Below are positions 16,847 through 26,371 of a stretch of DNA of 64,000 bases, piece by piece. The notes beneath the pieces were generated by a model that worked only from the letters and a program-made list of their open reading frames with translations, was not told the DNA's origin and did no database searches. Within the stretch, counting starts at the first letter, position 1. Every line of letters begins with the position of its first letter. The position numbers were made by a program, and so were the translations under genes. Source of the stretch: Methylomonas paludis (GTDB taxonomy: Bacteria; Pseudomonadota; Gammaproteobacteria; Methylococcales; Methylomonadaceae); contig NZ_CP073754.1 in assembly GCF_018734325.1 (NCBI RefSeq), positions 1,798,001-1,862,000 of the forward strand, in the 5' to 3' direction.

Positions 16847-18330
16847 GTTGGCTGCCAGGGAATCACCTGCTTATGCCAAATACCGGCTACCAACTCGGGG
16901 TTCATTCTGCGAGCAAGGGAGCCGCGGCGAGACGCCTCAAACTTTGCAAGGTCATTTAAGCCGTAAAACTCAAATTGTTTGGCGGAGAGCGCGTGGTAAT
17001 AAAGTGCTTTTTCTAAGTCTTTCGGCAATTCTTCACCCAATTCATACCGCTGGGCAAGCGCTGCAAGTGCTTGAGGAATGCCCTTATTAGCCGCATTGTC
17101 CCAAAGCTGCAGGGCAGCCGGACGATCAACTGGAATAGTAAGATGGTCGTCGGGGAGATTAAGCCCATCCCAGAAAAGCTGAGCCAATTCGTTGGCCGCA
17201 GCCAGATTGCCGAGGGTAGCGGCACGCTTGAACAATTCCAGCGCTCGGCTTGGGTTAGCCGGAGTTCCCTGGGCAGCGCCGACTAGTTGCGCAGCAAGCC
17301 TACAAGCAGCCGCATACGATTTTTCACAGGCTTGATCGGCCAGTTGCAAAGCCTCGTCATACTGATTGTCTTGCTTAAGGGCTAATGCCAACTGAAATTG
17401 ATAGCGGATGGTGTGGCTATCTTCAGCAACAGCCTGACGGCAAGCAGGTATCGCCTGTTTCGCCTCAATTTCTTGATATTTGATTTTGCGGAAATTTGGA
17501 TTATCGGTATCGAATGGTTCTGCAGCTAATGCATCGCAGGCATTCTGCCCCGCCATTTCAGCGGTATCCTGCTGACTCAGAAACAACTTGTCACGCTGTT
17601 CCGGACTTAAGACTTCCAACTCTGCGGCGCGCGCATAGTCGATTTGCACCTTAGCCTGAAAGTTTGCCAGATCCCAGAGTCGGATAGTACCATCTCTTGA
17701 CGCCGTCACCAGCTTCTGGGCGTTTTGAGTGAATTCTGCGGCGTTAACCTCAGCTGTATGCCCAGTCAATTCTAAAAGCACTTTACCGGTATCGGCATCC
17801 CAGAGGCGGACTGTATTGTCATCCGAGGCTGTCACTATCCGCTGTCCGTCCCCACTAAACCGCGCCAGATTGAAATTATATTCACGCCCTTTTAGTACTT
17901 GAAGTTCTGCACCATTTTCAGCATTCCAAATCTTTACTTCATTTATTAAAGTTGTGAATATACGTTTACCATCTGCAGTGAATTGGGCAGCGTTTTCATC
18001 ATAACCAACTCCCTCTAACTCAAACAGCTTTAATCCGCTTGCGACGTTCCATAAACGGGCTATGCCATCGGCCGCTATAGTAAGCACACGCGAGCCGTCC
18101 TGATTAAATTTGACGGAATACACAAATTTAGTAATGCGTTGCATGTCGTCAGGTTTTATTTGTGCCAGCATGTCTATCTCGTCACGACCATTCAGAATAT
18201 GCAGTTGCTCGCCACTATCGGCATTCCATAATCTGGCTGTGCCATCCTCAGAGCTTGTAGCGGCAACATGGCCGTCCGAGTTTAATTTTGCCGACACCAG
18301 GACACCAAAATGTCCGTTCAATACCTGCAA
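16840..18330 (-). CDS. C-terminal half of a STAND NTPase: WD40 propeller plus Sel1/TPR repeats
   Basis: 496 codons from an internal ATG, directly in frame with the gene at 18367-19968 but separated from it by a stop codon. Residues 1-215 hold WD40 repeats (SEDGTARLWNADSG, DNTVRLWDADTGKVLLELTG, SRDGTIRLWDLANF). Residues about 290-480 hold TPR/Sel1-like repeats (NPSRALELFKRAATLGNLAA, LEKALYYHALSAKQFE). In the intact form these would be the sensor part of a STAND protein. It lacks a credible start and ribosome binding site of its own, so unless the stop is read through it is probably a pseudogene fragment. Confidence 0.75.
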   Translation of the reverse strand: MQVLNGHFGVLVSAKLNSDGHVAATSSEDGTARLWNADSGEQLHILNGRDEIDMLAQIKPDDMQRITKFVYSVKFNQDGSRVLTIAADGIARLWNVASGLKLFELEGVGYDENAAQFTADGKRIFTTLINEVKIWNAENGAELQVLKGREYNFNLARFSGDGQRIVTASDDNTVRLWDADTGKVLLELTGHTAEVNAAEFTQNAQKLVTASRDGTIRLWDLANFQAKVQIDYARAAELEVLSPEQRDKLFLSQQDTAEMAGQNACDALAAEPFDTDNPNFRKIKYQEIEAKQAIPACRQAVAEDSHTIRYQFQLALALKQDNQYDEALQLADQACEKSYAAACRLAAQLVGAAQGTPANPSRALELFKRAATLGNLAAANELAQLFWDGLNLPDDHLTIPVDRPAALQLWDNAANKGIPQALAALAQRYELGEELPKDLEKALYYHALSAKQFEFYGLNDLAKFEASRRGSLARRMNPELVAGIWHKQVIPWQPTQ

Positions 18331-18366
18331 TTCGGCACCATTATCAGTATCCCAAATCCGGGCAGT

Positions 18367-19968
18367 TTAATCCTCTGAGGCTGTTATCAAACGGTGGCCA
18401 GCGCCGCTAAATGCTATCGATCTGATATAACCGGCATGACTACCTTTCATCACCAGCAACTCAGCCATGGTTTTAGCATTTAGCAGGTGCACAGTATAAT
18501 TAAAGTCAACGATAGCCAGCTTACTCCCATCAGGACTGAATACTGCCTTATATAAAGTAAACTCCAATAACGGGAGTATGCCCGGTTCGGCGGCTGCATC
18601 CTGACGCAATTTTTCGTTAAGCGCGCCCTGTGTTTCGGGTTGAGTTTCAAAAACTAAACCGGCTTCTTGGGCTGGACCTAATATGATTTCACCAATTTCG
18701 GCATCATCCGGCGGTAGTAATAGAAAACGCCCCGGCCCGGCGGTTATACTAACAAGAGCGGGCATTTGTTCCAATAAGGGATAGAAATCGCTACGCATAG
18801 TCGCAATAATTAGTACATCGCCCTTTAAGGCCAATGCTGCCAAGCTAGCGATAAAAGCGTCACGAACCTCGGAATTAATGGTGGTGTCGAATATTTCCTC
18901 AAATTGATCTACCACTAATATTAGTCGCGACACCCAAGGCTCAGCCAGTTGCGCAGCCCTTGAAACAGCTGCTAATCCATCAGAAACTATTACGGCCAAT
19001 TGTGGTGGCGCTGCGTTGATTAACTGACTTAGTGACTGCGCCAGTTCCGGTAGCGCGGTGGAGGCCAGCAAGGCATTATGCAGCGCGGTCATTGGCTCAC
19101 CTTTTGGACGCATGACCACCCAACGTACCAATCCTACATTTGGTAACATGCCCGGCAACATCAAGTCAGGAATAAGGCCGGCTTTTACTAACGATGACTT
19201 ACCCGAACCGGACGCCCCCATCACCATCAGAATCGAGCGTCCTAATTTGATCTGCTGATAAATTGCATCGCGAATATCGTTCCGAATCCGCCGCCGACCG
19301 AAGAATATTTGCGCATGCTCTGTATCAAAGGATTCCAGGCCACGAAAGGGCGACCCTTTATGCCAATGCACGGAATTCAAATCCGCTGGATTGCCTATCC
19401 GCTGCAAAAGCAGCGCCCGTAAATGGGTATAGAGCATTTCTTCAAATTCCGTTGGACCACTAAAGCAGTGACTTGCGGCGCGAAAGTTGCCGTCATCTTT
19501 ATTTACAAACCAGCGGGCGATAAAATCATCGACTAATTTTTTTTGGATATTTCTTTGTTCGGATTCATCTCCAACAATTACCAGACTAGCAGCGGTTTTA
19601 CGATACACCAGGAGTTCCGGCGCACCTTGTTCCTGATTCGCATTGAAAGCATCCTCAAACTCCCACTCAGTGCCGGTAACAACACGTCCGGTTTTGGCGC
19701 CCAAAAAAGTTGGCGCCGGCAAGAAAACCCCAAGTCGCAACCACAGAATAACAATTGCAATATCAGTGGTGTGTGGTGCAGGAATATTGACGGGATTTTG
19801 GAAATGATGATTGGCTTTTAAGGGTTGTCTCTCCCAAAGCACTGGTTCTATCTTACAATAATTCGCTAATTCACGACCCAGTTGCTCTATCACACGGGCC
19901 GCAATCTGGCGTTCCGGCCTTACATCACTGGGTGATGATATAAAAATTTTAATTAGTTGCATTACCAT
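18367..19968 (-). CDS. N-terminal half of a STAND NTPase: DUF4062-like plus NTPase domain
   Basis: 533 residues. Residues 1-130 begin MQLIKIFISSPSDVRPERQI, the opening of DUF4062-type domains found at the N-terminus of signalling and defence proteins. From about residue 205, PFRGLESFDTEHAQIFFGRR and the Walker A GASGSGKSSLVKAG, with Walker B LILVVDQFEEIFD, mark a novel STAND NTPase (nSTAND1). The frame runs on into a first WD40 blade and meets TAA at 18367-18369 (ITASED-stop-TARIWD); one base change from AAA or a similar codon would explain it. STAND proteins of this build sense a ligand and oligomerise; many are anti-phage. Role here unproven. ATG at 19968 (or 19962) follows CCAGAGAAC. Confidence 0.85.
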   Translation of the reverse strand: MVMQLIKIFISSPSDVRPERQIAARVIEQLGRELANYCKIEPVLWERQPLKANHHFQNPVNIPAPHTTDIAIVILWLRLGVFLPAPTFLGAKTGRVVTGTEWEFEDAFNANQEQGAPELLVYRKTAASLVIVGDESEQRNIQKKLVDDFIARWFVNKDDGNFRAASHCFSGPTEFEEMLYTHLRALLLQRIGNPADLNSVHWHKGSPFRGLESFDTEHAQIFFGRRRIRNDIRDAIYQQIKLGRSILMVMGASGSGKSSLVKAGLIPDLMLPGMLPNVGLVRWVVMRPKGEPMTALHNALLASTALPELAQSLSQLINAAPPQLAVIVSDGLAAVSRAAQLAEPWVSRLILVVDQFEEIFDTTINSEVRDAFIASLAALALKGDVLIIATMRSDFYPLLEQMPALVSITAGPGRFLLLPPDDAEIGEIILGPAQEAGLVFETQPETQGALNEKLRQDAAAEPGILPLLEFTLYKAVFSPDGSKLAIVDFNYTVHLLNAKTMAELLVMKGSHAGYIRSIAFSGAGHRLITASED

Positions 19969-20109
19969 GTTCTCTGGAATTTATGGTCAAGGATGAATGG
20001 CAATGCTGGAACAACTATTGCAGCCACTGCATAAACGCATTCAATTCAGAAAACCTCTCTCGGCTATTATTGCCTAAATCCTGAAAATGTAAAATCAGGC
20101 TAATCGTTC

Positions 20110-20700
20110 TTGCAAGCGGGTCGCGATGAGGCTGGCTATGGTTATACGGTTGAGGGTATTGTTGAATTGGGCTGGCTTTGGTTTGATTGAGGCTGCGCGG
20201 TGAATTCCTCGATTCCACTGCGTTGCATCGAGGCTACGGGTGGCGATGATGTAGGTTATGGTTATACGGTGGGCAGGGTTGAATTGGGCTGGCCTTGGTT
20301 TGATTGGGGCTGTGCGGTGAATTCCTCGATTCCACTGCGTTGCATCGAGGCTACGGATGGCGGTGATATTGGTTATGGTAGACCATTGCGTGGCGTGGTT
20401 GAATTGTGCTGATGCTGGTTTGATTGAGGTTGTGCGGTGAATTCCTCGATTCCACTGCGTTGGATCGAGGCTACGGGTGGCGATGATGTAGGCTGTGTTT
20501 GCGGGTGTTTTGCGATAGCTAAACACCAAACACCCGCGAAGTTTTGGTGGCTTGCCTGGCGGCGAAGCCACCCTACATGGTGGTCGCTTTGATTAAGGCC
20601 ATGTTTGCGTTAATGGTTGATTTTGGTTCAGGCGGTGGAGGATGTTGTTGAATTGCGCTGGCTCTGGTTTGATTGAGGCTGTGCGGTGAATTCCTCTACG
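20110..20700. repeat. REP-like hairpin array with about 120-bp spacing
   Basis: CCTCGAT...ATCGAGG hairpins start at 20207, 20323 and 20443, and a truncated unit stands at about 20692. Units also share GGTTTGATTGAGGCTG and GAATTGGGCTGG segments. A copy of the 66-bp repeat (20523-20588; other copy 9613-9678) lies inside. Because the period is near a multiple of three, ORFs up to 158 codons stay open across it, but these are not genes. Confidence 0.8.
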
Positions 20701-20723
20701 GGGCTGACCCCATTTTTTCGCTT

Positions 20724-20739
20724 TGTGCGCTAACAAACA
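20724..20739. promoter_or_regulatory. Putative operator upstream of the phosphoketolase operon
   Basis: TGTGCG-CTAA-CAAACA, one mismatch to TGTNCG-N4-CGNACA, 176 bp before the ATG at 20915 that begins the probable 20915-24509 operon. Confidence 0.45.
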
Positions 20740-20859
20740 GACTGATTTACTGATAAGTTGAATAATCCGCTCTAGATGAAACGGCTGGATGGTTGTTTTG
20801 CCGCTGATGTTGAGTGTAAGTCTTGTTATGCTCATACGTCTTTATCAAACCCGGTGTAA

Positions 20860-20880
20860 CGGCACGGCTTAGTCGTGCCG
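20860..20880 (+). promoter_or_regulatory. Leader hairpin before the 20915 gene
   Basis: CGGCACG (20860-20866) and CGTGCCG (20874-20880) form a perfect 7-bp stem with a 7-nt loop 34 bp before the start codon. No T-run follows, so it is more likely a leader structure than a terminator. Confidence 0.35.
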
Positions 20881-20914
20881 GCTCGGTGATTATTTATTAG
20901 TGGAGTATGTAAAA

Positions 20915-21454
20915 ATGTCTGTGAAAGAAAGTTCAGCTGTTGGCGTGTTTAATACGCATCTTGATGCAGAAAGCGCGGTCAAGGAATTGCAAAAATCCGG
21001 TTACGATATGAAGAAGCTTTCCGTGGTGGGTAAGGATTACCATAGTGAAGAAAATGTGGTCGGTTATTACAACACCGGTGACCGCATGGCGACCTGGGGC
21101 AAGTTTGGTTTGTTCTGGGGCTGGTTGTGGGGCTTGTTGTTTGGTTCGGCATTTTTTCTGATTCCGGGCATCGGCCCGGTGATGGTGGGTGGTCCTTTGG
21201 TGAGCTGGATTCTGGGTGCGCTGGAATTATCGGTGATTACCGGTGGCCTGACTGCTTTTGGTGGGGCGCTGGCCAGTATTGGTATTCCTAAAGATAGCGT
21301 GATTCGCTACGAAACTGCGCTGAAAGCCGATAAATTTGTGCTGATTGTGCACGGTACACTGATGGAAGTTGAAAAAGCCAAAAGTATTTTGTTGTCTAAC
21401 AAAGCCGAAGCAGCTGATGTTCATGAATATGCTACTGCTCACCACGTCATGTAA
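20915..21454 (+). CDS. Membrane protein with stress-protein YflT-like domain
   Basis: 179 residues from the ATG at 20915, which has a GTGGAG site; an in-frame GTG at 20900 lies inside that site. The N-terminal 60 residues (SSAVGVFNTHLDAESAVKEL, QKSGYDMKKLSVVGKDYHSE) resemble the heat-induced YflT/general stress 17M domain. A glycine-rich hydrophobic stretch follows (about 75-125, GLFWGWLWGLLFGSAFFLIP) and the C-terminal part ends with IPKDSVIRYETALKADKFVL. It precedes phosphoketolase by 30 bp and is probably co-transcribed with it. The biochemical role of the family is not known. Confidence 0.8.
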   Translation: MSVKESSAVGVFNTHLDAESAVKELQKSGYDMKKLSVVGKDYHSEENVVGYYNTGDRMATWGKFGLFWGWLWGLLFGSAFFLIPGIGPVMVGGPLVSWILGALELSVITGGLTAFGGALASIGIPKDSVIRYETALKADKFVLIVHGTLMEVEKAKSILLSNKAEAADVHEYATAHHVM

Positions 21455-21483
21455 ATTCCGTATATTACGGATAGGACAGCAAC

Positions 21484-23919
21484 ATGTTTAAGCAAAACGG
21501 GGCCGCTCAGCACCCTATAGCAGAGCTGGGCGGGTCTGCCACAACGCTGAGTCCGCAGGAACTGGATAATATCGATGCATATTGGCGTGCAGCCAATTAT
21601 CTATCGGTAGGGCAGATTTATTTGTTTGATAATCCCTTGCTGAGCCGGCCTTTACAGCTTAGTGATGTCAAACATATGCTGCTGGGTCATTGGGGAACGA
21701 CGCCTGGTCAGAATTTTATTTATGCGCATCTGAACCGGGTGATCAATAAATACGATCTGGACATGATTTATGTGTCCGGCCCTGGCCACGGTGGCCCGGC
21801 GGTGGTTGCCAACACTTATCTGGAAGGCAGTTACAGCGAAATTTATCCTAATATCAGTCAGAACACTGCCGGACTGCAAAAACTGTTTTTACAGTTTTCG
21901 TTTCCCGGCGGTATTCCCAGTCATGCTTCGCCGGAATGTCCGGGTTCGATCCATGAGGGCGGGGAACTGGGGTATTCGCTGAGCCACGCCTTCGGTGCGG
22001 TGTTTGATAATCCGGAGTTGATCGTGGCCTGTGTGGTTGGCGATGGCGAAGCGGAGACCGGACCATTGGCTACGGCCTGGCATGGTAATAAGTTTGTCAA
22101 TCCGGTCAATGATGGCGCGGTACTGCCGATTTTGCATTTGAACGGTTATAAAATTTCCAATCCCACGCTGCTGGCAAGGATCAGCCGGGTGGAATTGGAG
22201 CAATTATTACGCGGCTACGGCTGGACGCCTTATTTTGTGGAGGGCGATGATCCGGTGCTGATGCATGAGGCAATGGCCGCCACTCTGGATCAGGTTATTG
22301 AGCAGATTAAACATATCCAGTTGCAGGCCCGCCAACAGCATGAAGTAAGCCGGCCGCGCTGGCCGATGATAGTGCTGGCTTCCCCCAAGGGTTGGACTGG
22401 CCCTAAAGTTGTGGATGGTCTGCAAATAGAAGGCACTTTTCGCGCTCATCAGGTGCCGCTGTCCGATCCGGCCAAGCATCCTGGTCACTTAAAATTACTG
22501 GAGGACTGGTTGCGCAGCTACCGGCCCGAACAATTGTTCGATGCCCAAGGCCGTTTGAAACCGGAATTGGCTGCCTTGGCGCCAAAAGGCAATCGGCGCA
22601 TGGGCGCCAATCCTCATGCCAATGGCGGCATTTTGCTGCGCGATCTGATCATGCCGGATTTTCGCGATTATGCCGAACAGGTGCCGCAGCCCGGCAGCCC
22701 CGGCGTCGGCGATGTGCATGTATTGGGGCCGTTCCTGCGGGATGTGGCCAAGTTTAATCTGGAACAGCGCAATTTCCGGGTATTCGGCCCGGACGAAACC
22801 TTATCCAATGGTTTGGAAGCCCTGTTTCAGGTCAGCAACCGCCAATGGGATGCGGCGCTGCAGGAAAATGATGAATTTCTGGCGCCGGCTGGGCGGGTGG
22901 TGGATTCCATGCTCAGTGAACATCAATGTGAAGGCTGGCTGGAAGGTTATTTGCTGACTGGTCGGCACGGCATTTTTAATTGTTATGAAGCGTTTATTCA
23001 CATCATTGATTCCATGTTCAATCAGCATGCCAAATGGCTGAAGGTGACGGCTGAGTTACCTTGGCGGCGTAAAATCGCTTCCTTGAATTATCTGTTGGCC
23101 TCGCATGTCTGGCGTCAGGATCATAATGGTTTTACCCATCAGGACCCCGGTTTTATTGACCATGTGGTGAATAAAAAAGCCGAAATTGTCCGGGTCTATC
23201 TGCCGCCGGATGCCAATTGCCTGTTGTCGGTGATGGATCACTGTTTGCGCAGCCGCCATTACGTCAATCTGGTCATTGCCGGTAAACACCCGGCACCGCA
23301 ATGGCTGAGTATGGAAGCGGCAGTGCTGCATTGCACTCAGGGCATCGGTATTTGGGAATGGGCCGGCAATGCCGAAAACCTGGAGGCTGATCTGATCATG
23401 GCCTGCTGCGGTGATGTGCCGACCCTGGAGACTCTGGCGGCGGTAGCGATTTTGCGTGAACATTTGCCGGAGATAAAAATCCGCGTGGTTAATGTGGTTG
23501 ATCTGATGAAGCTGCAACCGCCGCGCGAACATCCGCATGGTTTGCCTGATCAGGATTTTGATGATTTGTTCAGCAAGGACAAACCGGTCATTTTTGCCTT
23601 CCACGCCTACCCCTGGCTGATCCACCGTCTGACTTACCGGCGCACTAATCACGCCAATATCCATGTCCGTGGTTATAAGGAGGAGGGCACTATTACCACG
23701 CCGTTTGATATGACGGTGCTGAACGATTTGGACCGCTTTCATCTGGCCATAGATGCCATAGACCGTTTGCCGCAGACCGGCGGCAAAGGTGTGACGCTGA
23801 AACAGCAGTTACAGAATAAACTGGTGGAACATAAGCAGTATATTGATAAACACGGCACAGACATGCCGGAAATTCGTAACTGGGTATGGACTCAAGCGGT
23901 ATCGGGAGCGACCACATGA
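21484..23919 (+). CDS. xfp: Phosphoketolase (xylulose-5-P/fructose-6-P)
   Basis: 811 residues, the standard length of the family. Thiamine diphosphate binding is seen in [20 protein letters not shown], with the N-terminal signatures [20 protein letters not shown] and [20 protein letters not shown] and the C-terminal [20 protein letters not shown]. The enzyme cleaves xylulose-5-phosphate or fructose-6-phosphate with phosphate to acetyl phosphate plus glyceraldehyde-3-phosphate or erythrose-4-phosphate. With acetate kinase (9993-11174) it yields acetate and ATP without decarboxylation, a known bypass in methanotrophs. An AGGACAGC site precedes the ATG. The stop overlaps the next gene by 4 bp. 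Confidence 0.95.
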   Translation: MFKQNGAAQHPIAELGGSATTLSPQELDNIDAYWRAANYLSVGQIYLFDNPLLSRPLQLSDVKHMLLGHWGTTPGQNFIYAHLNRVINKYDLDMIYVSGPGHGGPAVVANTYLEGSYSEIYPNISQNTAGLQKLFLQFSFPGGIPSHASPECPGSIHEGGELGYSLSHAFGAVFDNPELIVACVVGDGEAETGPLATAWHGNKFVNPVNDGAVLPILHLNGYKISNPTLLARISRVELEQLLRGYGWTPYFVEGDDPVLMHEAMAATLDQVIEQIKHIQLQARQQHEVSRPRWPMIVLASPKGWTGPKVVDGLQIEGTFRAHQVPLSDPAKHPGHLKLLEDWLRSYRPEQLFDAQGRLKPELAALAPKGNRRMGANPHANGGILLRDLIMPDFRDYAEQVPQPGSPGVGDVHVLGPFLRDVAKFNLEQRNFRVFGPDETLSNGLEALFQVSNRQWDAALQENDEFLAPAGRVVDSMLSEHQCEGWLEGYLLTGRHGIFNCYEAFIHIIDSMFNQHAKWLKVTAELPWRRKIASLNYLLASHVWRQDHNGFTHQDPGFIDHVVNKKAEIVRVYLPPDANCLLSVMDHCLRSRHYVNLVIAGKHPAPQWLSMEAAVLHCTQGIGIWEWAGNAENLEADLIMACCGDVPTLETLAAVAILREHLPEIKIRVVNVVDLMKLQPPREHPHGLPDQDFDDLFSKDKPVIFAFHAYPWLIHRLTYRRTNHANIHVRGYKEEGTITTPFDMTVLNDLDRFHLAIDAIDRLPQTGGKGVTLKQQLQNKLVEHKQYIDKHGTDMPEIRNWVWTQAVSGATT

Positions 23920-24509
23920 CCAGTGCGCTGCCTTTACGCTTGTTTTTGATTCGCCACGGTGAAACTGAGTGGAGTGTATCGGGCCGCCACACTGGCCAGA
24001 CCGATATTGCCTTGACCCAAAATGGGGAAAATCAGGCCAGGGAATTGGGTAGCCATCTGCTAGGTATCAAGTTTAATCAGGTACTGACCAGTCCTCTGAA
24101 ACGGGCCAGGCAAACCTGTTCTTTGGTTGATTTACCTAACACGCCGAAGGTGGATGAGGATTTAAGCGAATGTGATTACGGCGACTACGAAGGCCGCCGC
24201 TCCAGCGAAGTCAGCAAAGCCCGACCGGACTGGAGTCTGTTTCGGGATGGTTGTCCGAACGGGGAAACCTCGGAGAATATTCTGGAGCGAGCTGATCGGT
24301 TGATACGGCGCTTGCGTAGTATGCACGGCAATGTTGCGTTATTTTCTCATGGTCAGTTCGGTGCCGCCTTGGGTGTGCGCTGGCTGGATCTGGAATTGAT
24401 TCACGCGCAACATTTTCCTTTGAATACTGCTTCGCTGAGTGTGTTGAGTTTTCATCCGCATCATTTGCAAATACCGATAATTGCGGCCTGGAACGCTGCT
24501 CTGCCTTAG
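23916..24509 (+). CDS. Histidine phosphatase family protein (phosphoglycerate mutase-like)
   Basis: 197 residues from the ATG at 23916, which overlaps the phosphoketolase stop (ATGA), implying translational coupling. The catalytic RHG motif [20 protein letters not shown], the second-site Glu in [12 protein letters not shown], and the closing His in [20 protein letters not shown] define a branch-1 histidine phosphatase. Members include cofactor-dependent phosphoglycerate mutases and fructose-2,6-bisphosphatase or broad sugar-phosphate phosphatases. Lying between phosphoketolase and glucose-6-phosphate isomerase suggests a sugar-phosphate substrate, but the exact activity is open. Confidence 0.88.
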   Translation: MTSALPLRLFLIRHGETEWSVSGRHTGQTDIALTQNGENQARELGSHLLGIKFNQVLTSPLKRARQTCSLVDLPNTPKVDEDLSECDYGDYEGRRSSEVSKARPDWSLFRDGCPNGETSENILERADRLIRRLRSMHGNVALFSHGQFGAALGVRWLDLELIHAQHFPLNTASLSVLSFHPHHLQIPIIAAWNAALP

Positions 24510-24523
24510 CTGGGCCAGCGTGG

Positions 24524-24539
24524 TGTTACGCCAGTTACA
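24524..24539. promoter_or_regulatory. Weak operator-like palindrome upstream of pgi
   Basis: TGTTAC-GCCA-GTTACA is a perfect 6+6 inverted repeat with the same spacing as the window's common operator but without its CG pairs. It lies about 80 bp before pgi. Confidence 0.25.
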
Positions 24540-24616
24540 TAACTGGTGCGGATGGCTAAATCAAGACTGAGGCCTTAGCGGCTAGTCTATCCAATTTAAC
24601 GTTTGTGAGTATCGTC

Positions 24617-26320
24617 ATGAATCAGAGTTTACAAAGACAATTAACCGGTTTTGAAACCCATATCAGTGATCAGGTACCGGCCCCACTGACTCGACGTAAA
24701 ACCTGGCTGGCGCTTGAAAGCCATCATGCCAGAATCAAGGATACTGATTTGCGCACCCTGTTTAGCGATGATCCGCAACGCGGGGAACGCATGCTGCTGG
24801 AAGCGACTGGGATTTATTTTGATTTTTCCAAGCAACGCCTCACTGCTGAAACCGTATTGCTGCTGATGGAATTGGCTCATGAATCCGGTTTGCGTCATCG
24901 TATCAACGCCATGTTTGCGGGCGAAAATATCAATGTGTCTGAACAGCGGCCGGCACTGCATATTGCTTTACGTGCGCCAGCCAGTGCGGTGATTATGGTG
25001 GATGGTGTTGATGTCGTCAATCAGGTACATAAGGTGCTGGATAAAATGACGGATTTTGCGGTTGGCCTGAGGAATGACCTTATCTGCGGCTATACTGGCA
25101 AACCCATTCGCAATATTATCAACATCGGTATCGGCGGTTCGCATCTGGGACCGGCGATGGCCTGTCAGGCTTTGCGCCATTACAGCAAGCGCGATCTGAA
25201 CATTCAGTTTATTGCCAATGTAGATGCCACTCAGTTTTTAGAAACCACTGCCGATCTGAATCCGGAAGAGACTTTGTTTATTATTGTCTCCAAAACCTTT
25301 ACCACTCAGGAAACCATGTTGAATGCCCAGGCCGCCAAAGCCTGGCTGCTGGCAGGTTTAAAAAATCCGCAGGCCCTGGCCTGTCATTTGGTTGGTGTAT
25401 CCGCTCATGCCGGTAATGTGGCTGCGTTCGGCATTGCTCCGGCTTATAGTTTTGAGATTTGGGATTGGGTAGGTGGCCGTTATTCTTTGTGTTCGGCTGT
25501 GGGGCTGGCGGTTATGATAGCCATCGGCCCGACTAATTTCCGTGCCATGCTGGCCGGTTTTCAGCAAATGGATGAACATTTTCGCAGTGCGCCTTTTGAC
25601 TGCAATCTGCCGGTATTGATGGGTTTGCTGGGGATATGGAATCATAATTTCGGTGCGGCCCAGACCGTGGCGGTTTTACCCTATGAGCAGTATTTACAGG
25701 GGTTTCCGGCCTATCTGCAACAACTGTTTATGGAAAGCAACGGCAAAAGCGTGAATAATGCCGGCGAGAAACTGGACTATCAGACCAGCCCTATTTATTG
25801 GGGAGAAGTCGGCACCAATGGCCAGCACTCGTTTTATCAGCTTTTGCATCAGGGTACGCAGTTAATTCCCTGCGACTTTATCGGCTTTGTTGAAGCGCTT
25901 AACCCGCTGGGTAAGCAGCATGAGCTGCTGCTGGCTAATATGTTTGCTCAGTCGGAAGCGCTGGCTTTTGGCAAAACCCACGCCGAAGCAGTGCAGGGCG
26001 GCACGCCGGACTGGCTGGCACCCCATCAGACCTGCCCAGGCAATCAACCTTCCAGCACTTTGTTGCTGGAGCGCTTAAGCCCTGAGGCACTGGGCAAACT
26101 GGTAGCGCTTTATGAACACAGTGTGTTTACTCAGGGGGTGATCTGGGATATTGATTCTTTTGATCAATGGGGTGTGGAATTGGGTAAAGTTTTGGCCGGT
26201 CAAATTGCGCCGGAACTGGAAAATACCCAACGCAGTTCATTGCAACTGGACAGCTCCACTAATAATCTAATCAGTTTGTACCGGCGCAGTCAACAGCTGT
26301 TAGAGACGCACACATTATGA
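24617..26320 (+). CDS. pgi: Glucose-6-phosphate isomerase
   Basis: 567 residues from the ATG at 24617. The family signatures are clear: NIINIGIGGSHLGPAMACQA, FIIVSKTFTTQETMLNAQ, WDWVGGRYSLCSAVGLAVMI, FMESNGKSV and the C-terminal YEHSVFTQGVIWDIDSFDQW with GVELGKVLA. It interconverts glucose-6-phosphate and fructose-6-phosphate in the cytoplasm. In this context it feeds fructose-6-phosphate to phosphoketolase or connects the ribulose monophosphate cycle with glycogen and sugar stores. It follows the phosphatase gene by 107 bp. A GTG at 24605 is an alternative start. Confidence 0.95.
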   Translation: MNQSLQRQLTGFETHISDQVPAPLTRRKTWLALESHHARIKDTDLRTLFSDDPQRGERMLLEATGIYFDFSKQRLTAETVLLLMELAHESGLRHRINAMFAGENINVSEQRPALHIALRAPASAVIMVDGVDVVNQVHKVLDKMTDFAVGLRNDLICGYTGKPIRNIINIGIGGSHLGPAMACQALRHYSKRDLNIQFIANVDATQFLETTADLNPEETLFIIVSKTFTTQETMLNAQAAKAWLLAGLKNPQALACHLVGVSAHAGNVAAFGIAPAYSFEIWDWVGGRYSLCSAVGLAVMIAIGPTNFRAMLAGFQQMDEHFRSAPFDCNLPVLMGLLGIWNHNFGAAQTVAVLPYEQYLQGFPAYLQQLFMESNGKSVNNAGEKLDYQTSPIYWGEVGTNGQHSFYQLLHQGTQLIPCDFIGFVEALNPLGKQHELLLANMFAQSEALAFGKTHAEAVQGGTPDWLAPHQTCPGNQPSSTLLLERLSPEALGKLVALYEHSVFTQGVIWDIDSFDQWGVELGKVLAGQIAPELENTQRSSLQLDSSTNNLISLYRRSQQLLETHTL

Positions 26321-26371
26321 CGCTGGGAAAAACCCGCCGCCACCATCAATTTTTTTTACCAAGAGCACATC

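Noticed and set aside
20095-20571. 158-codon ORF on the minus strand with repeats of RSLDATQWNRGIHR
   Set aside because: It is the translation of the REP-like array; the same peptide appears at 48012-48548 and 59072-59428 wherever the array occurs, without ribosome sites.
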